In this document: positions 19,436 through 29,019 of the stretch, piece by piece
Layout of the letters: every line of letters begins with the position of its first letter
How positions within the stretch are numbered: position 1 is the first letter of the stretch
Assembly (NCBI GenBank): GCA_039105265.1
Contig: JAPFFF010000030.1
Location: forward strand, 806,001-870,000
Origin: Tritrichomonas musculus
Taxonomy: Eukaryota > Parabasalia > Tritrichomonadida > Tritrichomonadidae
Reading direction: 5' to 3'
DNA length: 64,000 nucleotides
Made by a program: the position numbers and the translations under genes
Notes under the pieces: model-generated
Seen by the model: only the letters and a program-made list of their open reading frames with translations
Databases searched by the model: none
What the model was told of the DNA's origin: nothing

Positions 19436-20455
19436 TTAAATTAATCCTTGGTCTTTCAGCCATTTAGCCTGGTCGTGAATTGTTTCCCGATAACTTCTTG
19501 TCGTATATCCTAGCTCATTTCTAGCTTTTGAGAAATCAAATTCATTATTTCGAGCGAGATTGTAAATAGAGAAACTTGTCATCACAGGTTTTGTTCCATT
19601 AAGAGCAGCTTCCTTTTCCATTCTCTTGGCCATCATTGTCGCCTGATCGATTGGCAAGAAGGTATTGCATGTTTCAACATGCAATTCATTTTCAAGCATT
19701 TCACAAAGTTGCCTTAAAGTCACTTCATCATTTCCGAGGATATAACTTTCTCCTTTCTCGCCCTTATCAGCAGCCAATATGCATCCTCTTGCAAGGTCTC
19801 TTACATCAACAAGATTGAAGCTTCCGTCAATTCCAACTTTCATTTCCCCTTTGATAAGGCGGATAACCGTTTTTGTAGTTTCTCCAAGTGCATAATCAAC
19901 AGGCCCCATTATTCCGGTTGGACAGACAATACACGCATTAAGATTGAACAAACGTGCAGCATTAAGTACTTTTTGACTGGCCATTGCCTTTGTTTTACTG
20001 TACCAGCCAACAACTCTTGTTTCATCATATGGAAAGTATTCCGTTACTTCTTTAATTTTGTGTCCTTTTGCCAATTCAGGAATTGCACCAGTACTTGAAA
20101 TGTAAACAAATTTCTTGCATTCGGGATGCCTCTTGGCTACATCCAGCATATTTTTGGTTCCATGAACATTAACTTCATATAATTTACGATTGAAGATTGG
20201 GTTGACTGTGACCATGCTGGCGCAGTGAATGCATACTGTTTGCCTTCCTTTTGGAACTGAAAATAATTTTTCACAATCATCAAAATTGCATAAGTCTCCT
20301 TCAATAATTTCAGCATCAGCTGGAATATATTTAATCGCTGGATCGCCTGTTAATACGAATGCTCTAACATCGTCACCGCGATTTAAAAGCTGAGAGCAAA
20401 TATGGCTTCCTAAAAATCCTGCAGCACCGGTAAGTAAATAAAGCGGTTTGGCCAT
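19436..20455 (-). CDS. NAD(P)-dependent epimerase / dihydroflavonol-reductase-like enzyme
   Basis: 339 residues from the ATG at 20455; an in-frame extension 5' of it is AT-rich and unrelated to the family. It is an extended short-chain dehydrogenase with a Rossmann fold: the dinucleotide motif LTGAAGFLGSH at residues 7-17, IEGDLCNFDDCEKLF, catalytic serine region FVYISSTGA, and the YSKTK catalytic pair (YxxxK). The segment CPTGIMGP is typical of dihydroflavonol-4-reductase/3-beta-HSD-like epimerases. The likely role is NAD(P)H-dependent oxidoreduction or epimerisation of a sugar nucleotide or small carbonyl substrate in the cytosol; the substrate cannot be told. Codon use is richer in G+C than the flanks. 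Confidence 0.92.
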   Translation of the reverse strand: MAKPLYLLTGAAGFLGSHICSQLLNRGDDVRAFVLTGDPAIKYIPADAEIIEGDLCNFDDCEKLFSVPKGRQTVCIHCASMVTVNPIFNRKLYEVNVHGTKNMLDVAKRHPECKKFVYISSTGAIPELAKGHKIKEVTEYFPYDETRVVGWYSKTKAMASQKVLNAARLFNLNACIVCPTGIMGPVDYALGETTKTVIRLIKGEMKVGIDGSFNLVDVRDLARGCILAADKGEKGESYILGNDEVTLRQLCEMLENELHVETCNTFLPIDQATMMAKRMEKEAALNGTKPVMTSFSIYNLARNNEFDFSKARNELGYTTRSYRETIHDQAKWLKDQGLI

Positions 20456-20780
20456 TTGAATAATGATCTGAAATAAAATGTAGCTAAATAAAAAAATTTT
20501 TTTTTCACAAATATTCAATATGATATTGAATAGCATTATTAAATTTTGAATTAATCCATTGAATTTTTTCCCCATAATATTTTTTGAATAGAATTATGGG
20601 AAAAATTTCAATATTACGGTGATTATATTTTTTTATGGGTTGCCCACATCTCTATTATTAATAAATAAAAGAGTGTATAGCATATTTCACTTTTCTTGCA
20701 AATTAATTATTAATACAAAATATAGATATAATAGTATTAAATTATTTCATAAGGAATATTTATTTTTAAATAAATTAAGA
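20456..20780. other. AT-rich intergenic region
   Basis: The divergent space between the epimerase start and the tRNA gene. Poly(T)/poly(A) tracts are seen around 20500 and 20635; no gene or repeat was found. It should contain the epimerase promoter. Confidence 0.35.
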
Positions 20781-20852
20781 GGGTGATTGGTCTAGTGGCA
20801 TGATTCTCGCTTTGGGTGCGAGAGGTCTCGGGTTCAATTCCCGAATCGCCCC
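20781..20852 (+). tRNA. tRNA-Pro (anticodon TGG)
   Basis: A full 72-nt cloverleaf can be drawn. Acceptor stem GGGTGAT pairs with ATCGCCC (one G-T pair) followed by discriminator C. The D-arm is GGTCTAGTGGCATGATT, the anticodon stem CTCGC/GCGAG has loop TTTGGGT with anticodon TGG, and the T-arm is TCGGG-TTCAATT-CCCGA. No intron is present. A T6 run at 20853-20858 directly after the discriminator is a typical RNA polymerase III terminator, and the internal A and B boxes (TGGTCTAGTGG, GGTTCAATTCC) are intact. Confidence 0.97.
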
Positions 20853-20858
20853 TTTTTT
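20853..20858 (+). terminator. Pol III terminator of tRNA-Pro
   Basis: Six T residues follow the tRNA discriminator base directly, the usual RNA polymerase III stop signal. Confidence 0.8.
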
Positions 20859-21012
20859 GCCTTTTTCTTTATGAAAAAAAACTCAAAATTTAAAGTTAAT
20901 TGGCATTTCATCAATATTACATTCAAGTTAATGGCAGAATATCATTATTTTTACTCAAATTATTTTTTCGATTCAAAATATATATGATTTAAAAAAAGAA
21001 TGTGAAAACCGA

Positions 21013-22740
21013 TTATTTATTATTATCAATATAATCTTCAAAATTATCGTCATAGTCATTATCAAAATCTTCTTCATCTTCATTATCAGTAACGTTTTTT
21101 TGGTCAGTTTCAGCAAAGTTTTCATTTTTACTAGAAATAGCTTGTGCTTTCAAACTTTCGATTTCTTTTTTCAACTTGTCAATTTCTTCATTTTGAGAAT
21201 TGATAGTTTTCATAAGTTTGCTTCTTTCAGTGCTCATTTTTTTAATGACTTCATTTTCATTTTTCAAGCGAATAATTTCATTTTGTTGCAAAGTGATATT
21301 TTTTTGAAGTTGATCATTATTTTTACAAATAGTTTTCAGTTGCATATTCTCGTTTGTTAAGCGAGTGATTTCTTGTTGGTATTGATCAGATTTATTATTC
21401 ATATTTTTCAATTGCAAATTTTCAATTTTCAAACGGGCGATCTCTTGTTGTTGAAAAACCATATTTTTTTGGTATTGTTCATATTTATTACAAGTTGTTC
21501 TAAAATATAAAATATCATTTTGAAGTTGACTATTTTTTACGTTCAAATTTCTCAATTCTTGTCTTTGTGAATCAACTTTGCTTTGAAGTTGACCATTTTC
21601 ATCTTTTAAGTTTTGAATTTCAGAATCAATGTAATCTGAAAACATCAGTGGATACGGACATTGATTTTTGAGTTCCAATTTCTGATTAGGCGAATATGGT
21701 GGAGGATTACAACCCACAAAAGCGATAGACAGGCAAGAACCAGCGATACAAAAGAAAGCATCATTATCGATAATTGTTGATGTTGGTTGAGTTATATTTC
21801 TAATAAATGATCTCTGCAACGCTTCTCCATTATCACTTGAGCCACAAGAAAGCAATTTTCCGTTAGAATTCATGAAAATTGAATGATAAGCGCCAGCGAA
21901 AGCCTGGATAATTTCTTGATTTCTCAATGACAACAATCTTACATATTGGTCACATCTCACTGTATTGCGTCCGATTCCAAGTTGATCATATTCATTTGAG
22001 CCACGAACAAAAACATCTCCATCAGATGAAACAGCAATTGAATGGTCAGCTGTTCCAGCGATATAAGTTATAAACACATCTTCCAATTCTTCAATAAAAT
22101 AGAATTCGGCTTCATCACCAAAATCAGAAATATCGAAATTAAATATGTTACCAAGCGATGATATTGCAATAATGGCGTCACCTTCAAAAGCAATAGAAAC
22201 TGGCAAATTTGGCGATGGTAGAAAAATTATTTTTGTTTGATTATCATTGATTGATAATGAATTATCAATGATATGTATCGCGCCTCGCTCATCAATGGCG
22301 GCTGCTGTATTTCGTCCTCCATAAATGGCAACTATTCTCCAACCATCTGTATTTAAAAAAATAGGACGTCCTTTCATCTGTCCCTTCTTAACGTAAGCAA
22401 GTGGCGGCGTGTTTGAATTTGAATGTTCAAGCATGTAAAGCGTGTAATCTAAGCCACAAACGGCCGACTCAACTCTGTATGTATTGTTTCTCGTTCCAAC
22501 ATTAAACGTGGTCCAATTATTAATGATTTTTGGAAGCCTTTCATAAATAGGCCACCCCATATTGTTACCTATTGCAATTGGAGTCCCATCAGTAAGTACA
22601 GTAACAGCGAAATTATGGAAAATAGAATAAGATTTTAATATCTTTAAATCAAGGCGTAAAATAGAAGGAGGACTGACAGGATTATTTAAATTGTTTGCTA
22701 TTTGGAAAGATTCATTGATTCCAGCAGCATATATTGTCAT
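21013..22740 (-). CDS. RCC1-repeat protein with long coiled coil (no kinase)
   Basis: 575 residues. Residues about 1-355 are RCC1-like propeller repeats (GDVFVRGSNEYDQLGIGR, HSIFMNSNGKLLSCGSSD). The layout is strikingly like the RCC1 part of the kinase gene at 7741, down to the segment before the coil (SIAFVGCNPPPYSPN versus SVVFVGTEPPANTPN). Residues about 375-545 are a long coiled coil with repeated blocks (QQQEIARLKIENLQLKN, QQEITRLTNENMQLK, QQNEIIRLKNENEVIKK). The C-terminus is very acidic (DNEDEEDFDNDYDDNFED). No kinase domain is present. It is evidently a paralogue that either lost the kinase or never had one. Likely a cytoplasmic scaffold. Confidence 0.88.
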   Translation of the reverse strand: MTIYAAGINESFQIANNLNNPVSPPSILRLDLKILKSYSIFHNFAVTVLTDGTPIAIGNNMGWPIYERLPKIINNWTTFNVGTRNNTYRVESAVCGLDYTLYMLEHSNSNTPPLAYVKKGQMKGRPIFLNTDGWRIVAIYGGRNTAAAIDERGAIHIIDNSLSINDNQTKIIFLPSPNLPVSIAFEGDAIIAISSLGNIFNFDISDFGDEAEFYFIEELEDVFITYIAGTADHSIAVSSDGDVFVRGSNEYDQLGIGRNTVRCDQYVRLLSLRNQEIIQAFAGAYHSIFMNSNGKLLSCGSSDNGEALQRSFIRNITQPTSTIIDNDAFFCIAGSCLSIAFVGCNPPPYSPNQKLELKNQCPYPLMFSDYIDSEIQNLKDENGQLQSKVDSQRQELRNLNVKNSQLQNDILYFRTTCNKYEQYQKNMVFQQQEIARLKIENLQLKNMNNKSDQYQQEITRLTNENMQLKTICKNNDQLQKNITLQQNEIIRLKNENEVIKKMSTERSKLMKTINSQNEEIDKLKKEIESLKAQAISSKNENFAETDQKNVTDNEDEEDFDNDYDDNFEDYIDNNK

Positions 22741-22845
22741 TGGCAGGAAAATGCAAGGTTATTAAAATTGAAGATATTATAAGGTCAATTTTAGACGAAA
22801 GGTCAATTTTTACTATTATTTTTTTATTTCAAAATCAAAATTGAA
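22741..22845. other. Host spacer between RCC1 gene and element A
   Basis: About 105 bp of AT-rich host DNA containing the start-proximal region of the RCC1 gene; GGTCAATTTT occurs twice (about 22782 and 22801). Nothing else is seen. The change to element A sequence is placed after TTGAA at 22845. Confidence 0.4.
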
Positions 22846-23131
22846 AGTAGTATACGTTTGCCATGATTTTCGACCTTCGGTCCAAACTCCTGGCAAAGCG
22901 AAAAAACACCTTATTTTAGGCACTTTTTTGGTCTCAAACACCTCATTTTAGCCCTTTTTTTGACTCAAAAAGTCGTCCAACAACTTCCCGTGTACCGCGG
23001 GTCGACCCCCCCTATATGTTCACTCAACAATTTGGGTTCAAAAAGATGTTTGTCATACTCGCTAATAAAGTCCTGATTTCGGACCTAACGAGTTGTTTCA
23101 ACTTTTTTGAAAAAAATATTTTTTATCCCCA
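22846..23131. repeat. Left terminal region of element A
   Basis: A non-coding lead of about 290 bp ahead of the first gene, presumably terminal inverted repeat; the partner end is not in the window. It contains two diverged copies of a 35-40-bp unit (AAACACCTTATTTTAGGC and AAACACCTCATTTTAGCC, each followed by a T-run and G(G/A)CTC), a GC-rich patch around 22990-23015 (TACCGCGGGTCGACCCCC), and a T-rich tract just before the first ATG. Confidence 0.5.
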
Positions 23132-23683
23132 ATGCAAATGACAAAGCCACTTTATTTATCTGTCAATAAATTGTGTGATAAATTGGAAGAATATATTGAG
23201 ACCCACAAAGAGAAGGACCCCGCCATCGATTCGGCTCATGAATTCTATATTATCATCGACAAAGAGTATCTCTTTCCGGACAAATTTAACGCCAATAGAA
23301 TAGTTTGCAGACCCTTAGTCGTCTCAATTTATAAGAATCAACAGTTTCTATACAAAGAATTATGTGAGTTATTTGACTGTGAGAAGGTATATCTATGCTT
23401 TAACAAGAAGGGAAGCCACTACTCAATCGACACAGCAAAGAACGGAAAAAACAAGATACAGGACGTAGTTATTGTAAGGGAACCAAAGAAATTTACAATA
23501 AAGGACGGCTCCTCTGGAGACCCCAGCAAAGCTGGCGGCAAAGAGATTGAATACCACCAGATGTTTCAATATGACGCCGGCTTTTTGATTGACGAAATAG
23601 ATACTAGAATTAAGTCAAATCGTCCTAATTGTGCCGGTCTGAGCAAGGATTACGGTAGATTTATCAAGGAATGTGGCATATAA
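23132..23683 (+). CDS. Element A gene 1, unknown function
   Basis: 183 residues, intact, not recognised. It has a mixed alpha/beta look with alternating hydrophobic strands (HEFYIIIDKEYLFPD, KVYLCFNKKGSHYSID) and no membrane segment. It is the first gene after the terminal region and ends 27 bp before the large DxNGD protein gene. Two in-frame ATGs lie close together (23132 and 23138); either could be used. A T-rich tract (ATATTTTTTATCCCC) precedes the start, as for most genes of these elements. Confidence 0.6.
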   Translation: MQMTKPLYLSVNKLCDKLEEYIETHKEKDPAIDSAHEFYIIIDKEYLFPDKFNANRIVCRPLVVSIYKNQQFLYKELCELFDCEKVYLCFNKKGSHYSIDTAKNGKNKIQDVVIVREPKKFTIKDGSSGDPSKAGGKEIEYHQMFQYDAGFLIDEIDTRIKSNRPNCAGLSKDYGRFIKECGI

Positions 23684-23710
23684 ACAGACCCTTATTTTTT
23701 TGGAAATCAA

Positions 23711-25696
23711 ATGAGTAAATCGTCGATAAAACTTAATACAGGACAAGTAATGCAAGGCAATAACACGCAAAAATTATTAGGATATTGTAATAGACTCAAC
23801 AATGAACTGGGATTCAATATCATTACTACGAATGCTCAGGGAGGATTATTGGCGGATAGAACATATGCCGAGTATTTGTCGAAGGTTCTAAATGAATTCA
23901 ATTTTGGTCTTTATGCAAATGTCGTCAATAGTAATACAATAGAGAGATTCATTCAAAGGTTTCAAGAAGAACATCCTATAGATAGACCCTTGACTTATAG
24001 TGAAGATTTAGTGGATATGGGTGATTATAGATTCACTTCTTGGATTCTAAAAACTGCCAAATTTTACAAAGAATTATCCGAAAGAGTCGACAAACAAATC
24101 CTAGAACAATATAAGAAAAAAGCTTTTCCAAGACATATTATTCGAACGGCCATAACTTTACTCAATTCTCATAACTTTGCCGCAAACGACAACTTCGATC
24201 ATAGATATGTTCGACGTATCAATTCAGAAAGTCTTCAACATTTTGTCGATAGAGTATATTCACATAGGGAAATTCCTTCTGTCCCTCCATCAAGTCCTCC
24301 AGAAACTTCACATAGGGAGCCTCAAGAGCATTTCGGACCTTTCTTTAGATTTGGAGCAGCAGAGACTTTTCCGGAATTAAATCCCTTAAACAAATTGAGA
24401 AGACCTCCTCAAACTACTCAAAATAACAACAACGATAATACAATTTTATTTCAAAATCAAATGGCAGAACAACCTAACATACCCCGCGAAAATATAGAAC
24501 GATTAATTTCCGATTTACTTCTAAAGTACAACATATCCGCCCAACGTCCTACTTCTCGTCAAGATTTAGATCAACGAGCTGACGTAGCTTTATATCAAAT
24601 TGCTGATTTGTATAAAAATTTACCATCTGGCCACGGTTTTGCTGGCGCTCGTAATAAAGACGGAATGGAGGCTTTGGAACACATTGTATTAAGACTCAAA
24701 AAGGATATAAAACGTGTCGCACAAGCAATTTCTCCACAAGGAGCACAGAGAATGGTTGAGAAACACAATGAGAAATCACCGAATAGCCCATGGACTCTTG
24801 TCCACGAAGATATAAACGGAGATAATATCCCTGATGTCGCCATCAGAAACGCCAACAATAAATACGTCTATGTAAATGGATATACAACAACAAAATCCGA
24901 CTGGCCAATGCGATATGGTTTCTTCAATCAATATCCCACAAGAGAGGCCCGAAAAGAATCAGGATTTAAGAGCGCAAGAGAATATACTAATAACTTATTT
25001 GGCGGTCATTTCGACGTCGAAAATACAAACCCATATATGAAAGGTAATATGGAAGGATTTACAATACCAGAATCATGGCGAAATTACGACCATAAAGGAT
25101 ACAAGAAACCATCCAACAAGAGAATGACTTCATACAGGAGATTCGAATACTTTATTTTCAGAAAGGCGTTCGATCACGCAATCGCTAAATTAATCGCCAA
25201 CAACTCTATCGGAAACATAACAGAAAAACCACTTAGCAAATACAAGATGCAGATTTACAGTAAGGCATGCGCTATGATGTGGAATTACTATATTATACAC
25301 GATTTTGCAGTAAGGCTCGGATTAGGCAATGTCGATCCAAATAGTAAAGATTTCGATAAATTGAAGAAAAAGAACAAACAACTAATTGATGATCTTGTCA
25401 GTGATTTAATAGCCCACACTCTCTACGTAAGAGATGGTCATACTGAACAACAGAGAAAAGCCTTTTCAAACCACATTGCTAATCATGCCAAATTTGCTAT
25501 TCTCCACGCAGCAGCAACATTACAGAAACCAGAAATATTCGAAGGACACGACCAACAACCACCAGAAATTGACGATTTCGATTATTTAGAACAAAATCAT
25601 CCTGACAATCAATGGACTCAAGAAGGCCAAGGCAATTGGGACGATCATGATGTTTGGTTTAATGATGACGAAGCAGCTGCACAACTCCATGCATAA
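23711..25696 (+). CDS. Element A large protein with DxNGDxxxD motif
   Basis: 661 residues. The N-terminus (about 15-85) is a helical module (LLGYCNRLNNELGF...), and residues about 190-245 are Pro/Gln-rich linker. A Ca2+-loop-like motif DINGDNIPD at about 375 is followed by YVYVNGYTTTKSDWP. The C-terminal half is helical. The protein in element B at 34797-37304 has the same order (DLNGDKVDD followed by QIINGYKL), so the pair are homologous despite low identity. DxNGDxxxD loops bind calcium in dockerin and FG-GAP folds; here the role is unknown. A structural virion protein or a replication/terminal protein are both possible, inferred only from conservation and size. Confidence 0.7.
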   Translation: MSKSSIKLNTGQVMQGNNTQKLLGYCNRLNNELGFNIITTNAQGGLLADRTYAEYLSKVLNEFNFGLYANVVNSNTIERFIQRFQEEHPIDRPLTYSEDLVDMGDYRFTSWILKTAKFYKELSERVDKQILEQYKKKAFPRHIIRTAITLLNSHNFAANDNFDHRYVRRINSESLQHFVDRVYSHREIPSVPPSSPPETSHREPQEHFGPFFRFGAAETFPELNPLNKLRRPPQTTQNNNNDNTILFQNQMAEQPNIPRENIERLISDLLLKYNISAQRPTSRQDLDQRADVALYQIADLYKNLPSGHGFAGARNKDGMEALEHIVLRLKKDIKRVAQAISPQGAQRMVEKHNEKSPNSPWTLVHEDINGDNIPDVAIRNANNKYVYVNGYTTTKSDWPMRYGFFNQYPTREARKESGFKSAREYTNNLFGGHFDVENTNPYMKGNMEGFTIPESWRNYDHKGYKKPSNKRMTSYRRFEYFIFRKAFDHAIAKLIANNSIGNITEKPLSKYKMQIYSKACAMMWNYYIIHDFAVRLGLGNVDPNSKDFDKLKKKNKQLIDDLVSDLIAHTLYVRDGHTEQQRKAFSNHIANHAKFAILHAAATLQKPEIFEGHDQQPPEIDDFDYLEQNHPDNQWTQEGQGNWDDHDVWFNDDEAAAQLHA

Positions 25697-25745
25697 AAAT
25701 TCTAATAAATCTTCACTTATTTTTTTGCAGTCTTTTGGGGAATAA

Positions 25746-26561
25746 ATGAGTTTAAAAGTAATTAATTCTCTTGTCTCAGAAACTCTGAAACAAAACGCAA
25801 ACAATTTATCGGGTGCTTTAATCGAGCCAATTCACGATGATATTCATATAAAATACAATTCTGTAAATGTTGCGGTTGGGAAACAAAATTCTGGAAAAAC
25901 CGTCATCGCTCTCCAAGAAATCATCAAAATAAGTCTTCTAGACACACACCACTTACTAATCTATATCACGAAAAATGGTGACGAAAACGATAGGAGTTTC
26001 CAATCTCTCAAACACCTCATCAAAATGCCATATATTACCGTTTCCGAGAAGATGGCTGTCGATTTTATCACTGAATTAATTGCTGCAAAGAACCTCTACT
26101 ATCTTGTCAAGCGAGAAGGATTGGAGGAACAACTAGATGATGGACAAAAAAATGATATGTTTAAGGTCCTTCACATTACTGATTTCAGCAAAGATTTCCT
26201 CCATACACTGATACTTTTTGATGATATTTCAAACAACAAACTATTTTCGTCCGAAGAATCGTTTTTCTCCCAACAGCTCCGAAGATGCAGACACACAAAT
26301 ATTTCCTACTTTTTATTGATTCAAGGATGGAAAGGCATCAAACCGCATATCAAAAATGAGATTACAACTTTGTTCGTTTTCCCTTGCTTCAACCGTCAAC
26401 AACTACACTATATTTATTCTCAATCAGCAAGTAATTTGGACTTTGAGGAGTTCTACAATTTGTATAGGCAATTGTCTGAAGAAAAAAATTACAATCCAGA
26501 TTCTCATTCCTGCCTAATTGTACAGGTATCAGAGGGCGGCAATACTTCCATCTCCATCTGA
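25746..26561 (+). CDS. Element A packaging ATPase (A32/FtsK-HerA type)
   Basis: 271 residues. The Walker A loop is VGKQNSGKT at about 44-52 and the Walker B strand LILFDDIS at about 156-163. The size and layout match the genome-packaging ATPases of Polintons, adintoviruses and poxvirus A32-like proteins, which pump DNA into capsids. Homologous to the ATPase of element B at 48857 (shared YNS.N(V/I)LVG(K/N)Q context, and a LRRCRHTNISY versus LRHKHSIVY segment after Walker B). It overlaps the 3' end of the next, convergent gene by about 58 bp. Confidence 0.88.
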   Translation: MSLKVINSLVSETLKQNANNLSGALIEPIHDDIHIKYNSVNVAVGKQNSGKTVIALQEIIKISLLDTHHLLIYITKNGDENDRSFQSLKHLIKMPYITVSEKMAVDFITELIAAKNLYYLVKREGLEEQLDDGQKNDMFKVLHITDFSKDFLHTLILFDDISNNKLFSSEESFFSQQLRRCRHTNISYFLLIQGWKGIKPHIKNEITTLFVFPCFNRQQLHYIYSQSASNLDFEEFYNLYRQLSEEKNYNPDSHSCLIVQVSEGGNTSISI

Positions 26562-26917
26562 GGATTTAAGAAATGTATGATGTTATTTATTGTCTCTTTC
26601 ATAGGTTCCACCAACTTCGTTATTTCACGAATTTGCTGTATCTCTTTTTTTAGTTCATCAAGCTCGTTGCCAAGGTCAATTTCATATTGTGAATTTTGCT
26701 TCATTTTTTTGAGGCTCAACACATTCTTGATTCTCGTTATTCGATACCCTTTTATGAGATATAATTTATTGAGTTTATGCGTCGTAAGTTTATCCATCTC
26801 TTCTTTATTCTTGTTATAGTATAAATTGAATTCATCAACTGTATCAAACTCTTTTGTATGTTTTGAGATAGGCTCGATTACTTTGATGTCGTTCATTTCC
26901 TTTTCGATAAAAATCAC
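26504..26917 (-). CDS. Element A small coiled-coil protein (capsid-cassette gene 1)
   Basis: Up to 137 residues; the internal Met at 26896 (MNDIKVIE) is a likely alternative start. The N-terminal half carries the conserved pattern FDTVDEFNLYYNKNKEEMD, matching FKSIEEFNLFYQKNIDQMK in the element B protein at 29399-29929. The C-terminal half is a coiled coil (LGNELDELKKEIQQIREI). In both elements the gene lies on the minus strand next to the small Gly/hydrophobic gene and the capsid gene, so a virion or capsid-assembly role is inferred. Confidence 0.65.
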   Translation of the reverse strand: MIFIEKEMNDIKVIEPISKHTKEFDTVDEFNLYYNKNKEEMDKLTTHKLNKLYLIKGYRITRIKNVLSLKKMKQNSQYEIDLGNELDELKKEIQQIREITKLVEPMKETINNIIHFLNPQMEMEVLPPSDTCTIRQE

Positions 26918-26937
26918 CCAATATCATTCTCTTTTAC

Positions 26938-27243
26938 TCATTTCAACAAAGGAATATCAAATCTTCCTGGATTAGTTGTTGGCCCTGCAAAAGGCTGAGA
27001 CCAACTATTATTTGTTTGTCTGATACCCGCTCCATTTACTCCCAAAGACTTATTTCCTGCAAATTTTCCTGCATAATCGCCTATTTTATTGATTACATTT
27101 CCTACAGGTCCACCAATCGCCCCACCAAGTACTGGAGCGACTTTTGACACAATTTCAGCACCTTTTTTCAGTACCGGCAAAGCTTTTCCGATTACATTTT
27201 TTGCTCCGTTAATGATGTTTTTAAACCAACTTCCGAATGCCAT
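26938..27243 (-). CDS. Element A small Gly/hydrophobic virion-like protein
   Basis: 101 residues. An N-terminal amphipathic basic helix (FKNIINGAKNVIGKALPVL) is followed by a Gly/Val-rich hydrophobic part (APVLGGAIGGPVGNVI). It is homologous in layout to the 83-residue protein of element B (29962-30213). Divergent from the capsid gene with about 70 bp between starts. Small amphipathic proteins beside Polinton and adenovirus-like capsid genes are often membrane-active minor virion proteins (pVI/pX-like), which is the likely but unproven role. Confidence 0.65.
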   Translation of the reverse strand: MAFGSWFKNIINGAKNVIGKALPVLKKGAEIVSKVAPVLGGAIGGPVGNVINKIGDYAGKFAGNKSLGVNGAGIRQTNNSWSQPFAGPTTNPGRFDIPLLK

Positions 27244-27313
27244 TTCCTTTTAAGTAAAATGTTCATATAACAAACTTTACAACTCCTTTATTGTCATTTT
27301 TATATTAAATCAA

Positions 27314-28523
27314 ATGACCTACTACAACGCACAGACCAAAAATTTAGGAAATGATGAAGGCGATGTTCTCTCATTTTTCCAGTCAAAATTACGAAATCTC
27401 ATTCAAAGAAACGGAGGAGACAATACATTTTCTTTCGTCATGGAAGAGTTCAAAGACAAAGACGCCCCACTCCCAGTCGGCACAAAAACGCGTATCAAAT
27501 TATCTCATTCCGGCCATACAATCACCCAAATTGAAAAGTCTTTTACCACAATTCTCCTTGATTTCATCATTAAATTGTCCCAACCCATTGACGTATCTGC
27601 AGACACAAATGGATTGATGAAAATATTTGTCGGATTCAAGAATGCTGTAGAATTTTATGAAGATTGTCGCTTCTGGATAAATGATAAACTCTTAGGCGCA
27701 TATCGACAAGACGAACTCCAAAGAGAATCTTTCGCCTATAACTCCATCAAACCTCGTGATGCAAAAGCAACATCAAAATATTCTCATTCTACTTGGGAAA
27801 ATGTCAGTCAATTCTCCCCATCTGTTTGCGGTTGTTATGTCGATTTAAAGGATATTGCTGATGGACAACCACATAAATTTACCATTGAATTAACCATCCC
27901 ATTTGTCGACCAACTGGCTCTTCAGGCATGGCAGTTATATCCAAACGCAATTTGTGGAGAGATAGAAGAAGAGGTCAAAACATCTTTACGCGCTCTTGTC
28001 TGGGCACAAATCAATCCAAATATCGTTAAGGAAACTCTACAATTTTTGGAAGACAAAGAAATTGCCGAAGAAATGCCTGCTATCATCCCAATATCAAGAA
28101 AATTCACACAAATAGGCCGTCCGTCTGTTATTGTTTCTCATTATTCCGCCAAACCAACTCCTTCACAAAAACTTCATATCGAATACCAAAGATACAAAGG
28201 CGCAAATGTATATGATGACGATGTTTTGGAACATCCAACAATTGATTTCGGATATACTGACGAAGAATTTACAAAATATGGAGTTTCAAGAGATGATGTC
28301 AATAAAAAAGAATTTGCAGAATTAATCGCAGCAGCTAATCCAGACAAACCATTGGATCCAGGAGATACTGTCAAAATTATCAAAAGTGAATTGAAAGGCG
28401 CCTTACTTGCCACAACAAAATCGGACAATATTGGCGGAGGCAAGTATACTGGAGAGTATATCAATCTCAAAACAGAGAAAATTACTTTGGATGTCCTTGG
28501 AGGAACTATTCAATTAGGTCGTT
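27314..28523 (+). pseudogene. Element A major capsid protein gene, part before element B
   Basis: The N-terminal two-thirds of a double-jelly-roll type major capsid protein. It aligns along its length with the complete 622-residue capsid protein of element B: NTFSFVMEEF, GTKTRIKLSHSGHTI, YKLFVGFK-like KIFVGFKNAVEF, STWENVSQFSPSVCGCYV, PFVDQLALQAWQLYPN. The gene is split by the insertion of element B after position 28523; the remainder lies beyond B. Fossil copy. Confidence 0.85.
28518..28523 (+). repeat. Left target-site duplication of element B (GTCGTT)
   Basis: GTCGTT directly precedes the first base of B's left inverted repeat and is repeated directly after B's last base (50785-50790). 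Six-bp duplications are characteristic of Polinton/Maverick integration. Confidence 0.95.
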
Positions 28524-29019
28524 AGAGAGATAGTAGACCGGCTGAGCAGGGGATAAAAAAGGGGTATCAAAAGGGGTAGGGTTAAAATACATATTTTAAG
28601 TTGACGGTAGACACTTTTGAATTTACATCTTTGAACTTGTTTAGTAGTATATATCAGTCGGTTTCCGTCAGGCTAAAGCCCGCCGTCAACACGACTAATG
28701 AACAAAAATAACACAACTCAAAAAATCGAACTTTCAAAAATTTTTTATTTTTTTATCAGCAATTTATAATGTCAAACCAAGCCGAACAATTAAGCACCCT
28801 CATTAATAGAATCAATAAAAAGCTAAAAGGATGGATTCCGGCATTAAAATACCTCTACGATAATGATGATATCATAGATGAAGTACTAAAAGAGATAAAT
28901 CACTTTATTAAACAGCTAAAGAAATTCAACGGTCCTGAACAATTAATAGCTGAACTTGAAGAACTCATTTATTAGACAATTCATTTAATTCATTCTCAAG
29001 CTGATGAACTTTATTTTTG
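28524..29019 (+). repeat. Left terminal inverted repeat of element B
   Basis: 496 bp starting AGAGAGATAGTAG, matched by the inverse of 50289-50784 with no difference noticed. It contains GGGGATAAAAAAGGGGTATC-type G-rich words near the tip, a short hairpin-prone part (GTCAGGCTAAAGCCCGCCG), the T-rich tract before the start codon, and the whole 68-residue gene, so that gene exists twice per element. Confidence 0.95.
28769..28975 (+). CDS. TIR-encoded 68-residue protein (left copy)
   Basis: An all-helical, acidic/basic mixed protein of 68 residues lying wholly within the terminal inverted repeat. An identical copy is at 50333-50539. The pattern KKxxxxWxxxLxxxYxNDDxxxD resembles the protein in element C at 59167-59469, which also sits at the element's end, suggesting a conserved terminus-linked family. 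No known domain was recognised. The start is preceded by ATTTTTTTATCAGC, much like the tract before the element C gene. Confidence 0.65.
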   Translation: MSNQAEQLSTLINRINKKLKGWIPALKYLYDNDDIIDEVLKEINHFIKQLKKFNGPEQLIAELEELIY

